A DNA stretch of 64,000 nt from Pomphorhynchus laevis (GCA_012934845.2 WNNJ02000013.1:1-64000); one strand, 5' to 3'. Positions 46,198 to 56,570 are shown, numbered from the stretch's first letter. The notes: generated by a model not told the origin, from the sequence alone. Numbers and translations: made by a program.

Positions 46198-46815
46198 GTG
46201 ACGGCCATCCTTAGGGATGTGCCGTCATTTGCGGAGAAAGAAGATGTTGAAGAATTCTTACATCAATATGATGTAAGGATTCTGAAAACATGCAAATCAT
46301 ACAATCAATCATATAGTTCCTTTCTTTTGAAGGGAACTATATGTAGTTTGAAAAAATTAAAAGAAGATGGAGGCAGCATCTGCGGACATCGAATATCTGT
46401 AAAGATATTCGACGAAGACGATGCTGCCTTTCGGTATCCGCAGTGTTATAGATGTCAGCGCTGGGGACATTTTTCGAACATGTGTCGAGAAGTGTCACCG
46501 CGTTGCGTCCACTGCGGAGAAGAACACGAAACACAAGCATGTGGAAATAAAAATAGGCCGACATGTGCAAACTGTAGGCAACCTCACAAGGCGTACTCAC
46601 ACGTTTGTCCAGAGTTCAAGTTTTACTTGGCCTGGGTAAACGGTGAGAATAAGAAGGCTTGTGAGGAAGCTCAGTCCTACCTTAGGGCAGCCAAAAGTCA
46701 CTCTCTGGATCAACACGCTGGACAAGCAGCGATGTTGATCGAGAGAGTACTTACTCTTGAAAAAGAAATGGCTGCCTTAAGGCAGGAAAATGCAAAATTA
46801 AAAAAGATGCTGTAA
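46198..46815 (+). CDS. Family B LINE ORF1 protein with three CCHC zinc knuckles and a coiled coil
   Basis: 205 codons. The N-terminal about 80 residues (VTAILRDVPSFAEKEDVEEF and onward, to RISVKIFDEDDAAF) resemble an RRM-like fold by strand pattern, which is an inference. Three gag-like knuckles follow: CYRCQRWGHFSNMC, CVHCGEEHETQAC and CANCRQPHKAYSHVC. The C-terminus (IERVLTLEKEMAALRQENAK) is a short coiled coil. ORF1 proteins of this type coat the element RNA. The frame opens after a TAA at 46174 without an ATG, so the true N-terminus is probably in another frame upstream (KDKFKAALVGEEGK). The coding sequence itself is full of hairpins (see 46200-46943). Confidence 0.85.
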   Translation: MTAILRDVPSFAEKEDVEEFLHQYDVRILKTCKSYNQSYSSFLLKGTICSLKKLKEDGGSICGHRISVKIFDEDDAAFRYPQCYRCQRWGHFSNMCREVSPRCVHCGEEHETQACGNKNRPTCANCRQPHKAYSHVCPEFKFYLAWVNGENKKACEEAQSYLRAAKSHSLDQHAGQAAMLIERVLTLEKEMAALRQENAKLKKML

Positions 46816-46943
46816 TCCCCGAATCCGATTTGAAGAAATTCAAATCGGAGTTGAACGTAACAACATTACGCAAATACAGATCGTTGAAACAGGAGAAAGA
46901 CAAGTCATCGATTTCGGTGACTACCTTTAATCGTTTCAACGAT
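46200..46943 (+). other. Serial hairpins through the ORF1 coding sequence
   Basis: 46200-46226 (11 pairs, one bulge); 46251-46283 (14 pairs, one G-U, 5-nt loop); 46310-46343 (14 pairs, one G-U, 6-nt loop); 46371-46429 (perfect 10-bp outer stem and perfect 10-bp inner stem, 46389-46412); 46437-46518 (perfect 9 bp, long loop); 46708-46740 (13 pairs, one bulge); 46772-46785 (14-bp palindrome); 46824-46849 (perfect 11 bp, 4-nt loop); 46880-46943 (perfect 11 bp, 42-nt loop). Confidence 0.9.
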
Positions 46944-47179
46944 TTGTCACAAATACAATGCCCTCGGAATGAGGACAATAATATGAACTATTGTTCCGTA
47001 GTATCGACTGATTCTGATAGCCTTTCGATTAAAGCGCCAGGGACTGCTATAAAGATGCTGACGTTACCTGAATCACTTTAGGTGGCGTCGAGTCGGAGGG
47101 GCAGTTCCTGGCACAAAGCTTCGAATGCAAGAAAAAAAAACGAAGAATTGAGTATTCTTCGCTTGAAGACATCTGTCTA

Positions 47180-47629
47180 ATGAGTTGGAATATAGGTTCT
47201 GTTAAGAACCTGATACAGTATTTCAGTTTCATACCGGCAGATGTGCTTCTCTTGCAGGAAGCAAGATCACCCGATCAATTGAGGATTTTTAGCAGCAAGA
47301 TCGACGACTGCAACACATTTGTGTCAGCAGAAAGTCTCAGGATGGAACTCTTCCTAGTGTCGGTGGTAAAGAAGCGTTTTTGCGCATCTTTACTATCGCA
47401 TGGCACTAGCGAATTAGGTTCATTCCAGCTCCTCCGGTTTTTCATCTCTAGACGCCCAGTTTATGTAGCAAATTGTTACATCAAGCCGGTGGCCTGGAGT
47501 TCGAAAAAGGGGAGGAGAGAGATTCGATCAATGCTGTTGAAGATCTTCAATTTGGGTGGTCAATTTTTAATTGGAGATTTCAACGACGACGGTGGGTCTC
47601 GGGTGGGCAGCATGATCGCTCCGGCATAG
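47180..47629 (+). pseudogene. Family B LINE apurinic-type endonuclease, amino part
   Basis: The frame begins MSWNIGSVKNLIQYFSF, with the Asn of the first EN motif. It goes on with ADVLLLQEARSPDQL (catalytic Glu), YVANCYIKPV and FLIGDFNDDGG (GDFN motif), then leaves frame. Further EN parts are in other frames: NGYCSTLDFAMQNKN near 47670, and GHKLLYW at 47771, where a SDH motif is expected. At least two frame changes separate EN from the RT frame, so this copy could not make a full ORF2 protein. Confidence 0.8.
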
Positions 47630-47746
47630 GAGGTCATATGTCCCCCGGAAGGGACATTTATCCGTCGTCGCAATGGTTATTGCTCCACGTTAGATTTTGC
47701 TATGCAAAACAAAAATACAAATTTTAAAATTAAATAGCAGCAGAAT

Positions 47747-49648
47747 TTGCTGCTAGATACTTTTAATGATGGGCATAAGCTTTTATATTGGTCGTGGAAG
47801 GAGGAACTAGTTTTCAAGATAAGATTCCAACCGACACGGGCCGGTATACAATCTTTTAATAGATCAATAAGCGAAGTAATGATAAATTTAAATAATAAAG
47901 ATATTTTTTGTACTATTTTAAAAAATACTTTTGATGAAATAATAAATTTTAGTATTTGCAATAATAATTTTATAATAAATAATAATTTTAATTTTTTCGA
48001 TTGTTTGAATATTTTAGATAAGACGTTTTTGACAAATTTTACAAATAAATTAAAAGAATCAAATTCTCTATTAATTTTAAATAATGAAATTTTTAGTAAT
48101 GCAAATAAATTTTTAACTACTAAACGACCGCCCAAAATCAAGTACACTCCTAAAGCTCTTCATTTGAAACGTATTCTCTGGGGTTTACGAACGGATGCGA
48201 ATCCTTCGTCTCAGAGAATCACTCAAATGGCTCTGCTCAAGAATGATATTCAAGAGTTGGAGCAGAGGGTAGACGCTAAAAAGTTGCTGTCTTACAAGAA
48301 TTTTTCAAAGAAATGGTGGCAAACCATTAGGCGAACCACCTTCCGTTCTTGGAGGGCAGCGGCTTCTAAGTGGATATCCTCTAAGGGTTTTGGGAATGTA
48401 CTTCATGAAATGAAAATGAAACACCTAGCCAATGCTGAAGGATGGACCGAGAGGAAAATGATGAAGATCCGTATGGAACTCTTGTTTTCGACCATCGACA
48501 ATTCGCAAGAGGACATCACTATCGAGGACATTTTGAGTGCGTGGCCAGTCGTGCCAAAGACTTCGTCTAATGGGTCTTCGGCATGTGCTGCTGCGACCAA
48601 ATTGATCGTCGATAGGGTTCGGACGGATATTGCTGCCAAGATGCTAGGGGTACCTTTAGCATCTTGGTGTGATATTGCGGTCGGAAAAGTGGTGTTCCTT
48701 GCGAAGGGAAGATGGGTGTCGAATGCTAAAGACACAAGACCCATAGCAATATCTAATAATATTGTTATGGTGTATGAGAGAGCTCTTGCTAGGATCCTTT
48801 CCCGATTCTACGAAGATCGTGATATGTTGGGAGACCACATTCACGGGTTTCGTAGAGGAAGGGGAACTGTTAAGGCAGTAAGGTCCATGCAGAGTTTTCT
48901 CACCAGCGATAGACGACCTGCAGTCCTCTATTCGCTGGATGTGTCGGCGGCCTTCGACAACTTGGGGCATGATGCAATAGTTACAACGTTAACCAGTGAT
49001 GGTATACCGAGTAATTTGTTGCATCGTGTCCTGGGTATATTAAAAGCAAGAACTTTCTACTTGGATGATGACGGGGGTAAGTACTATCATCTCAACAAAG
49101 GACTTCCCCAGGGCTCACCTCTGTCTCCTATCATTTATATGATAGTGACGAGGGGAGTTCTGGAGGGTCTTTTGGATAGGAACACCCACGCTATCATTTA
49201 TGCGGACGACATCTTGATCGCATTTAAGAGAAATACTCTGTCGGATGCAAGGTTTGAAGGGCGAATGAAGTCTGTAATGGACATTGTTGCTCATCGCTTA
49301 GCGAAGTTTGGCTTGTCTTTAAACCCAGCGAAGAGCAATTTTGTTCATTACAGATTTCGGCGTCCTGGAAAGCACACTCGTCTCCTCGATTCTCTTCCAG
49401 GGAATCGAAAGCGTCGGGTGCGCATTCTGGGATCCGTTTTCGAACCACGTTTGCATCCTAGGTCAGATATGGCCAGGTGTTTCAAATTAGTTAGAAAAGG
49501 GCTACGTATGTTTGAAAGAGCGAGACGATTAAATACCGGTTTGGGTAGATGTGTAATTGTGCTCAATGCGTTTGTATTGAGCGGATTGTACTTCTACTCA
49601 AACAATCGCCCTTTAGAACAACGATATCTATTTTTAAAACGATTATAA
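47747..49648 (+). CDS. Family B LINE reverse transcriptase, 633 codons
   Basis: An open frame from the end of EN to the end of ORF2. An AT-rich Asn/Phe/Ile-rich linker lies at residues about 45-125. Then come KIKYTPKALHLKRILWGLR and ILSAWPVVPKTSSNG. RT blocks are DTRPIAISNNIVMVYERALA, HGFRRGRGTVKAV, LYSLDVSAAFDNLGHD (first catalytic Asp), GLPQGSPLSPIIYMI, IIYADDILIAF (YADD), GLSLNPAKSNFVHYRF, and a C-terminal LSGLYFYSNNRPLEQRYLFL. Key RT residues are kept. The first ATG is arbitrary because the natural frame continues from EN upstream. Confidence 0.88.
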   Translation: MLLDTFNDGHKLLYWSWKEELVFKIRFQPTRAGIQSFNRSISEVMINLNNKDIFCTILKNTFDEIINFSICNNNFIINNNFNFFDCLNILDKTFLTNFTNKLKESNSLLILNNEIFSNANKFLTTKRPPKIKYTPKALHLKRILWGLRTDANPSSQRITQMALLKNDIQELEQRVDAKKLLSYKNFSKKWWQTIRRTTFRSWRAAASKWISSKGFGNVLHEMKMKHLANAEGWTERKMMKIRMELLFSTIDNSQEDITIEDILSAWPVVPKTSSNGSSACAAATKLIVDRVRTDIAAKMLGVPLASWCDIAVGKVVFLAKGRWVSNAKDTRPIAISNNIVMVYERALARILSRFYEDRDMLGDHIHGFRRGRGTVKAVRSMQSFLTSDRRPAVLYSLDVSAAFDNLGHDAIVTTLTSDGIPSNLLHRVLGILKARTFYLDDDGGKYYHLNKGLPQGSPLSPIIYMIVTRGVLEGLLDRNTHAIIYADDILIAFKRNTLSDARFEGRMKSVMDIVAHRLAKFGLSLNPAKSNFVHYRFRRPGKHTRLLDSLPGNRKRRVRILGSVFEPRLHPRSDMARCFKLVRKGLRMFERARRLNTGLGRCVIVLNAFVLSGLYFYSNNRPLEQRYLFLKRL

Positions 49649-49660
49649 ATTTTAATAAAT

Positions 49661-50469
49661 AAATTTTTTATGAATGAAATTGAAATTAAAAATAAATTAA
49701 TTAAAAAATATGTTTTATTTTACAATTTGAAAATCAAATGTTTTGAATAATTTTTTGTTTATCTTGTTTGAAATTTGTTTGATTATTTTTCTAAAATTAG
49801 ATGTATATATTAATTTTATATTGCGCTTGCCTACAAGTGCTTTGTCAGAGAAATTAGAGAAATTAAGAAAAGTATAATTAAATGTATTATATCTTCATTT
49901 TTTTGTCATTGTTTAAATGACAAAAAAATATTTTGTTACAAAATATTTTTTATTTTGTCATTGTTTAAATGACAAAAAATATTTTGTTACAAAATATTTT
50001 TTATTTTATTGGTAATATCAATTTTATCCAAATTTTGTTTTTTATGATGATTTTGAATTTTTATTTTTTAGAATTGAATTTTAGCAGTCTATCATTTTGA
50101 ATTTTTGTTTAAAATTCGTATCCTCGACATCCAACCAAAGAAATCTCAATCGAAACCTGCAAAAAGAAAGAAAAAAGAAAAAAGAAAGGAAACTCGATTG
50201 GGGCTCCATACTTGGCTGGGGTCGAAAAAGTCAGAAAAAAAAAACGAAAATATATATGAATTTTGTGTTTTTTACTTTAATAAATCATTATTATTATTTT
50301 GTGATTAAGAAACTGTTTGTAATTTTCCAGAAGATAAAAGGATCTATCGAAATATTGTAATAGAATAAAACTAATTTCTTCGTTCCTATAAATTTACAAC
50401 TTTAAAAATAAATAAATATTGTTGATTTCAGACGAACTAATATGTCTAGATAGAAATTTGGAAAGCGTC
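49661..50469. other. AT-rich interval with palindromic tandem repeat; no gene
   Basis: At 49898-50003 a unit of about 53 bp occurs twice. Each unit contains two palindromes, TTTTGTCATTGTTTAAATGACAAAA and AAATATTTTGTTACAAAATATTT (given here as words). A purine-rich run (AAAGAAAGAAAAAAG) lies at 50160-50190. No supported gene. Confidence 0.75.
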
Positions 50470-50929
50470 GCATTATTGGGGTAGTTATATTGTTGATAGC
50501 ATAATGTGCTTTATTCCCTATTCCAGCAGGAATAGGGAATAAGAAGACTTCCCATCAACCACGCAACCATTGTTTGCTTGATATTTGTTGGATAATTGCG
50601 CTAGGTTCATGATAATCTCAGGCTTGCCGCTGATGACCGAGCAAGATCAGTAGACATCGTTGATAAATTTACCAAAACTATGAAATCAGTTTTATTCAAA
50701 AATTACTATATTTTGATAGCTCCAAAAAAATCGCAAACACTTTATTCGAAATTTATAAATCTGAATATACTTGCAAATCGATACTAAAAAATGTAACACA
50801 ATAAAATATTACGAGGCGGAAATCAAAATTTCCTTCACGACGCCTGATTTGGCTAATTCCTATATAGTATATTTCAAACGTAAACACCTGGATTTAACTT
50901 CAATATCATCTAGACCTATTCTCGCATAA

Positions 50930-51328
50930 TTGAAAATTAATAACATCCCTGCCTTCATCTCGGATGAAGATATATTCAATCTAGAAAATTTTTACAAAAT
51001 ATCAAACTTACGCTTCAATAAAAGTAATAAAGGCTTCCCCATCCCAATGGCGTTTTGCAACGCCCCGGTAGATGTAGCTCAGAGTCTAACTAGTTCATCA
51101 TGTAACCGCTTTATGGGGTACAACCTCAAATTCTCTATAATGAGGACTGACGCTGTAGCGTACCTCCACCGCAACAATTACCACCAGTGGAGGTATTTGT
51201 CCGGGGGATGCTTATTGCCCCATAAATGCGGGGTATGCGGCTCATCTACTACCTATCCGAATAAATGTGAGAGTAAACCTTGCTGCTCTAACTGCGGGGG
51301 TGAGCACCCCGCATGGTCGAAGAAATGA
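50930..51328 (+). CDS. Family B-like LINE ORF1 protein
   Basis: 132 codons beginning KINNIPAFISDEDIFNLENF (first codon not ATG), then YKISNLRFNKSNKGFPIPMA, SSSCNRFMGYNLKF, and a Cys-rich end CGVCGSSTTYPNKC plus CCSNCGGEHPAWSKK, i.e. knuckle-like clusters. The same frame style is seen at 55559-55263 (minus) and 58320-58680, so this block defines the ORF1 of the subfamily. The N-terminal part has an RRM-like strand pattern (inference). The frame ends at TGA 51326-51328, and more ORF1 (QSLNLIVLRQQSR-like, other frame) follows. Confidence 0.7.
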   Translation: MKINNIPAFISDEDIFNLENFYKISNLRFNKSNKGFPIPMAFCNAPVDVAQSLTSSSCNRFMGYNLKFSIMRTDAVAYLHRNNYHQWRYLSGGCLLPHKCGVCGSSTTYPNKCESKPCCSNCGGEHPAWSKK

Positions 51329-51885
51329 TCATTCTTCAAGAACTACCAAAAGCGTCGTAGATAGGCAAAGCCTTAACCTGATAGTTTTGCGGCAGCAGTC
51401 TCGACTCTTCAAAAAGAAGACAGAATATCTGATTTTGAAATACTAAAGTTCTTAGAAGAGAAACATCAAGAATCCACGGTTAGCTTTTAGAATCTAGTTA
51501 AGAATCTAGTCGGTCAATTGGCGGAGTCCTTCACATCTCCTCTAGTCGAGAAGTCGAACATTAAAAAGAATCCACCCAAGTCAAAGAAACGGAACGGTCC
51601 AATGCAGTCTATTTAACCTAAGAAATTAGTCTGCAAGTATCTACTTTGGGCAGTTGCTACTAAGAGAAGTGAATATAACGTCAGTGGGCAAACAACTTCA
51701 CCTGTTGGTACAAGAGGTGGGAAGGTAGACCTTATCGCCTCTGATTCTGACAAGGTGAAGAGCGTCCCACTCCGATCACATTAACGCAATGGGAAGTACT
51801 CAAGAGCCATTTTCACTTAATATTCTTTAGTGGAATTCGGGAGGTGCTTCAGCCCTTAGGCTTCTATCTGGTAGAAATGCAGATG

Positions 51886-52290
51886 TTATAGTCCTTCATA
51901 TGACGCGGTCAATTCCGTATACCCCAGGACATTACCAGTCATCAGCTTGCTGTGGCTGTTTTTCTTGACTTTTCTGCTGCATTTGACCGCATCTCCGTTA
52001 TCTTCGTTATCTCCTCTCTCATGTCTCTTGGGATGCCTGTGAGAATTGTTAACAGGGACGAGATATTGCTGTACACCAAGCGATTCTACCATGAAGACGA
52101 CCCTGATGCGGGTCAGTTCTACCCTATCACAGGTGTGCCTCAAGATTTCCCACTTTCTCCTGTCCTATTTCTTGCTGCCTTCATGGTTTTTTCAAAGTAT
52201 TTTAAGGTGAACAACATCTCGTGGTATATGCTGATGATACCACATCCTTGTTTTCTGGACGCAGGTGCAATGATGTAGTCTCGGACATCA
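51886..52290 (+). pseudogene. Family B-like RT fragment around the catalytic core
   Basis: Reads AVFLDFSAAFDRISVIFVIS with the first catalytic Asp, LYTKRFYHEDDPDAGQFYP, ITGVPQDFPLSPVLFLAA (GVPQG changed to GVPQD), and LVVYADDTT-type codons in a shifted frame at 52216-52243. Compared with 56582-57757 it lacks everything before the first Asp block and after YADD. Confidence 0.75.
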
Positions 52291-52689
52291 TCCGTTTCTT
52301 TATTCAAACGGAAATCGAATTTGCCACACATGTAATCTGCAAGGAATTCGAGAGAGACTAGTCTATTAGTTACTTGCTGTAAACGCAAGTAACACTTACA
52401 AATACGCCAAAGATTGTTACTAAATAACATGGGAAAATTTGCCCTGCTTTATCTATTTTACAGCACATATTAGTTTAGCAGATTGCTCGTTGGAAATAGT
52501 GGAATTCTGGTGGGATAGAACGATGTAACTCAAAGAGACTCACATGCTATGGAAGCGTTTGCTATATCACTGTTAACATTAATCGAAATTCAAATTGCCA
52601 TTCCTAATTTACACTATAGTTGGTATGTAGTGTAAATACATACAGTTGGTATGTAGTTGGAAAATATCCGAACACTCAGTGTATAAACG

Positions 52690-53150
52690 TAAACATTTCA
52701 CTTGCGGTTTTTGTACATCAGTACGACTACTACAGTTATCCTGCTCCTCTACTCCTGTATCACACACGACCACTCAGACCAATGCTGATTTAGATGTTTC
52801 CCCCGCATAAACACCTGACTTCGCATCTTATAATCCCATTATTGAACCTACTCTCTCACACACTCCTCGTTCAACTACGTACAAAACTTCCATTAATCTT
52901 TCTCATTCTAACAATGTTAACGGTAAAGCTTTTCATCTCGTACCTCCTCTTTCCTATTAATCCTCCAATCTAAATAAATCTCAAACTTCATTATTCTCCT
53001 CACGTACTCCTTACTCGACCTCCCCTGTATCACCTCTCAATAATTTACACCCTTCCATCAAAATCATATCCAGTAACATTTACGATCAACTGATTCAACA
53101 CTCCATTCAAATGCAGCAGAAAAGTCAAAGGAAAACAGCCACAATGAGAT
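52690..53150 (+). mobile_element. Family A-like LINE ORF1 fragment
   Basis: Reads YKRKHFTCGFCTSVRLLQL (CGFC as in 41010-41100), TTQTNADLDVSPA, then SRTPYSTSPVSPLNNLHPSI and KIISSNIYDQLI. The last block matches the ORF1 part of the long family A copy (37549-37752). The fragment is inserted between family B copies and is interrupted by stops. Confidence 0.65.
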
Positions 53151-53164
53151 GATGGATATTATCC

Positions 53165-55830
53165 CGACAGAACTGCCGCACCTCACCAATTGATGACTAG
53201 ACCGAGCGACCTTTAAGAAACCCATGAAAACCTGGTGGGATTAAATTACTTTTACATAGATGGTCTCGGATTTTACGCGCAAGCGCTTTATCGTAAATGG
53301 AGATGAGGGAGTTTTGTATCGAAGTGGACCGCGTGTCTTTAGGACAGGAGACCGAATTTCTTTTAGGTATAAAAATTCTACGACTAATGTTGATGCCGGC
53401 AACATCGGAAGGAGAGCTAATATCGTGGTGACGACCACTTCTCTTCTTTGTTCGGCTGTCAAAAGCTGACAGACCCGAGAATAGAGTGGAGCGACGGATT
53501 TGGATGTGCCGGGAAGGGCCCCGGAAGTTAAGGATATTTGTGACAGATAGGTCTCTACTCTTGAAGTCCCCCCAAAGCGGAATTGGCTGAGGTGAGTGGC
53601 TTCATAATTATGAAGGGATAGCGACTCCTAAAACTATATCAAGCCCTTTACTACCAATCCAACCCAATGCTCAATCCTTCCAACATACAAATTACTCCTT
53701 CTTGAATATCTTCCAAAAGGAAGACTGAGCTGGATTGAGGTAAGCAATGCTTGCCCTATCCTTACCAGTTGGAACCTATACTTAGTGCTCCAATATTCAT
53801 TCGAGAAAGCCTGTCTGGCAGAAACAGAGAAATTGGGGAGACGCAGTATATAAACTAAGGTCTTGAGTTTTGTCAGAGTGGGACTGTAAATACGGCCTTT
53901 ATAGGTAGTGAGAGCAACGCGGTAGCTTGCGAAGAAATGCAGGAATTAAATTCGGTCAGACTCTCATTCCCAATTCGGGGCAAGCGTTGGATAGCTGCCT
54001 GAAAGGAAACCAATCTGATGGGGTCAAAGTAAAATCTCCTCCGAAGCAACGTATCCTCTACAATACGCCAACGAATTAGGTCATGAGCGGTGGTCAGATG
54101 TTGGCGCGACTGCTCTGTGCTGAGGGGTTTCAACCACTACATCTTATGAAGCAGTAATATGTAAAGGAGAGAGTTCGTTGATGTGCAATGAAAGTTAGGC
54201 GACCGTTGTTTATGAATAACATAGTCGTTATTGGCTATGCGGAGTGCTGCATTTATCCAACGTCCAGTTCTGTCGTTGAATTCACCAAGTACCATGTCAA
54301 AGACGCTATCCAAAATCCTATCCAGGTGGTCACGGTTCTTGTGAATCTCACCTGGACGGATGTAGATATTGGCTAGACTGAGGCGTTTACCGTTCTTATA
54401 GAGTGATATCACTAAGCAAGACAGGGCTGGACAAGTGAAGTTTAGCATGAGTGAGGATCTTAGGGAGCATTTCACTAAGATTAGAAGACCTTGAGATGAA
54501 GAGGAGTGAGGTGGTGTTATGTACGGATTATATTGAGAATAAATGTGCTTAGGGATGAATCGAGTAATGTCCTGGGGTGACGGATAGACCGAGTCTACTG
54601 AAGAAGTATATCATCTGTATATCTACCGGATAGAAGTCTAAGGGCAGAAGCACCTCCCGAATTCCACTGACGAATATTCAGTGAAAAAGGCTCATGAGTA
54701 CTCTGCATTGCGTTAGATTAGCTGGGTGGGATTGCCTTAACATGGACGGAGCTAGGGGCGAAAAGATCGCTCTCTCCACCATATGCCCCAACTAGGGAAG
54801 ACACTTGCCCACAGCCATTGTCTTCATTACCCAATATTACCGCAACTTCTCCAGAATAGACTTAATAAGTTTTCATATATTGACCGGTGAAACTTTTGGA
54901 GCAGAAGCTCCTTTTTTGATCCCTTTAATGCCAGAGGGACAGTAATAACTGGAGTCGAGAGGAACGAAGCACCATGTTTCTTGAACAGCGACTCCAATTG
55001 CTGAAAAATCTCTCGTCTGGTAGCGTTGATAAGCTGTAAAATATCGCTATCATTCATTCTACCAGCTGCTACTCCAAAGCTAGCGAGTTCAATCTTTTTT
55101 GGGTTGCAGGAGAGGTGTCGGGATCTGTAGTTTTTAAATTCGATACATTTTCTTGGTCATGCCGGGTGTGCTCTACCGCAGTTGAAGCACTTTGGTGGGT
55201 CGGAACACTTCCCTCCGACATGAGGAGAGCTGGTCAACCCGCAAACTCCACAAGAACTGGCCTTACCACACCCGGAGCCCTAATGGCCCCATCGATGGAA
55301 AGTGTTGCAGTGGGGGAAAGTCATGTCGTCTGAACTTAGTAGAGTAAACTTCAGATTGTGCCCCAAAATGGGGGTTACAGGAAGATTTAGTTGGCGTATC
55401 AGCCGTATCAAGAGGGGATGTGACGAAGGCAATCGCAAGGGGAAAGCCATTCCTCCCCGTTACCGTTCTGAAGTTAGAAATATTATAACATTGTTTTAAA
55501 GAATCGATATATTTTTCCTCAAGGTGTGGAGGAAGATTATTAATTTTAAGCGAAGCCAAAATTGGCTTGTATTGTAGAGATCCTAAGTGCGAAAGATCCC
55601 TTTTGAAGAATTGGCAAGGTCATTAGATACGAATGAAATTTTTATTTCTGTTTCGAAATATTTTACTGAATTAAACAAGATTCTGTTGTTGAATTTTTCA
55701 GTGTATTTTCTCAGAAATAGATTGAATAAGTTATGGCGCACTTGAGGCGCGATAAGTTTGATAATTATCAGATTTTTTAGTTTTGGAATAGGGGAAGTTC
55801 CCAATACCATCATTCCCATTGGAGGTTAAC
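53165..55830 (-). mobile_element. Family B-like LINE, ORF1 to early RT, minus strand
   Basis: Read leftward from 55830: ORF1 (55559-55263: SLKINNLPPHLEEKYIDSLK, YNISNFRTVTGRNGFPLAIA). A C-terminal ORF1 helix region follows (55057-54827: MNDSDILQLINATRREIFQQ). EN lies at 54475-54137 with ANIYIRPGEIHKN and GEFNDRTGRWINAALR. The linker is at 54133-53873 (RRRFYFDPIRLVSFQAAIQR), and the RT start at 53462-53241 aligns with FIPKKK...LRPISIQNS in other copies but is frame-broken. It stops near the FVKGRSV block. No RT core or 3' end is present. Confidence 0.78.
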
Positions 55831-56570
55831 AAATCTCTTACCTCGTTTGTAGAAAAAGTAGATGATACCATGATACCCGAGATTCTTCCAAAAAATTATC
55901 CAAATTTACTTGCATTTCGTTCTTCTTTGATCCTCCGATTGTTACTTCACTCCGCATTTTTAAGCTTCTCGATATTCTATCAATAACTTGTCTTGCCAAT
56001 ATTTAAATTCTGTTTTGTACATCAATCATGTGTCGTTTTAAGTACCATATAATTTATTACAATAAACTGTGTGGTTGGTAGTTGTTTGCTGCCAATCGTT
56101 TTACTGTTGCGATGGGGATATAAAAGAAACTTGTTCACGTTTCCTAGCTTATGAATATCCCACTCCGACGAAACTCAAGGTCCTAGCAAAATTACTGAAC
56201 CTCCCTAATCTATCTGCTTCCGCCAAACAGGCCCTCTCGAATGAATACTGGAGCACTAGATACAGGTTCCAGCTGAGTAGGGATAGGACGAGTATCGCTC
56301 GCCTTAATCCTTCTCAGTCTTCCTTTTGGAAGATTTTCAAGAAGTTTGTTTGCTGGAAGGATAGAGCATTGAGTTGGATAGGGAATGTAGGCCTTGAAAA
56401 AGTTTTGGAGGAGTCACTAGCCCTACACAACTATGGAGTTACTCAATCACCTCAACCAATCCCGCCTTGGTGTAACTTCAGGAGTAGGGATCAATCTGTT
56501 ACGGATATTCTTAACTCCTGAGGTCCACTCCCGGGCACCTCCAAATCCGTCGTTCCACTTTCTTCTCGGC

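Larger units (their letters stand above)
45840..49660 (+). mobile_element. Family B LINE: hairpin-rich leader, ORF1, EN, RT
   Basis: The most complete family B element. The 5' leader (45840-46195) has three strong stem-loops. ORF1 (46198-46815) carries three CCHC knuckles. The EN start is at 47180 and an open RT frame runs 47747-49648. The tail after 49651 is AT-rich with AATAAATAAA-type words. Relatives in the window are 50470-52300, 53165-55830, 56080-57915 and 57930-61420, which share the C-terminal PEQR-x3-FLK block of the RT and ORF1 style. The copy is nearly whole but has breaks at the ORF1 start and within EN. Confidence 0.85.
50470..52300 (+). mobile_element. Family B LINE relative, internally deleted
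   Basis: The leader has a perfect 14-bp hairpin at 50511-50542. ORF1 is at 50930-51328. The EN start is near 51820-51900 (a WNSGG-like block and an IVLH word). The sequence then jumps to the RT at about 51930 (AVFLDFSAAFDRISVIFVIS, LYTKRFYHEDDPDAGQFYP, GVPQDFPLSPVLFLAA) and ends soon after the YADD codons (52226-52240). EN and the RT start are missing. Confidence 0.8.
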
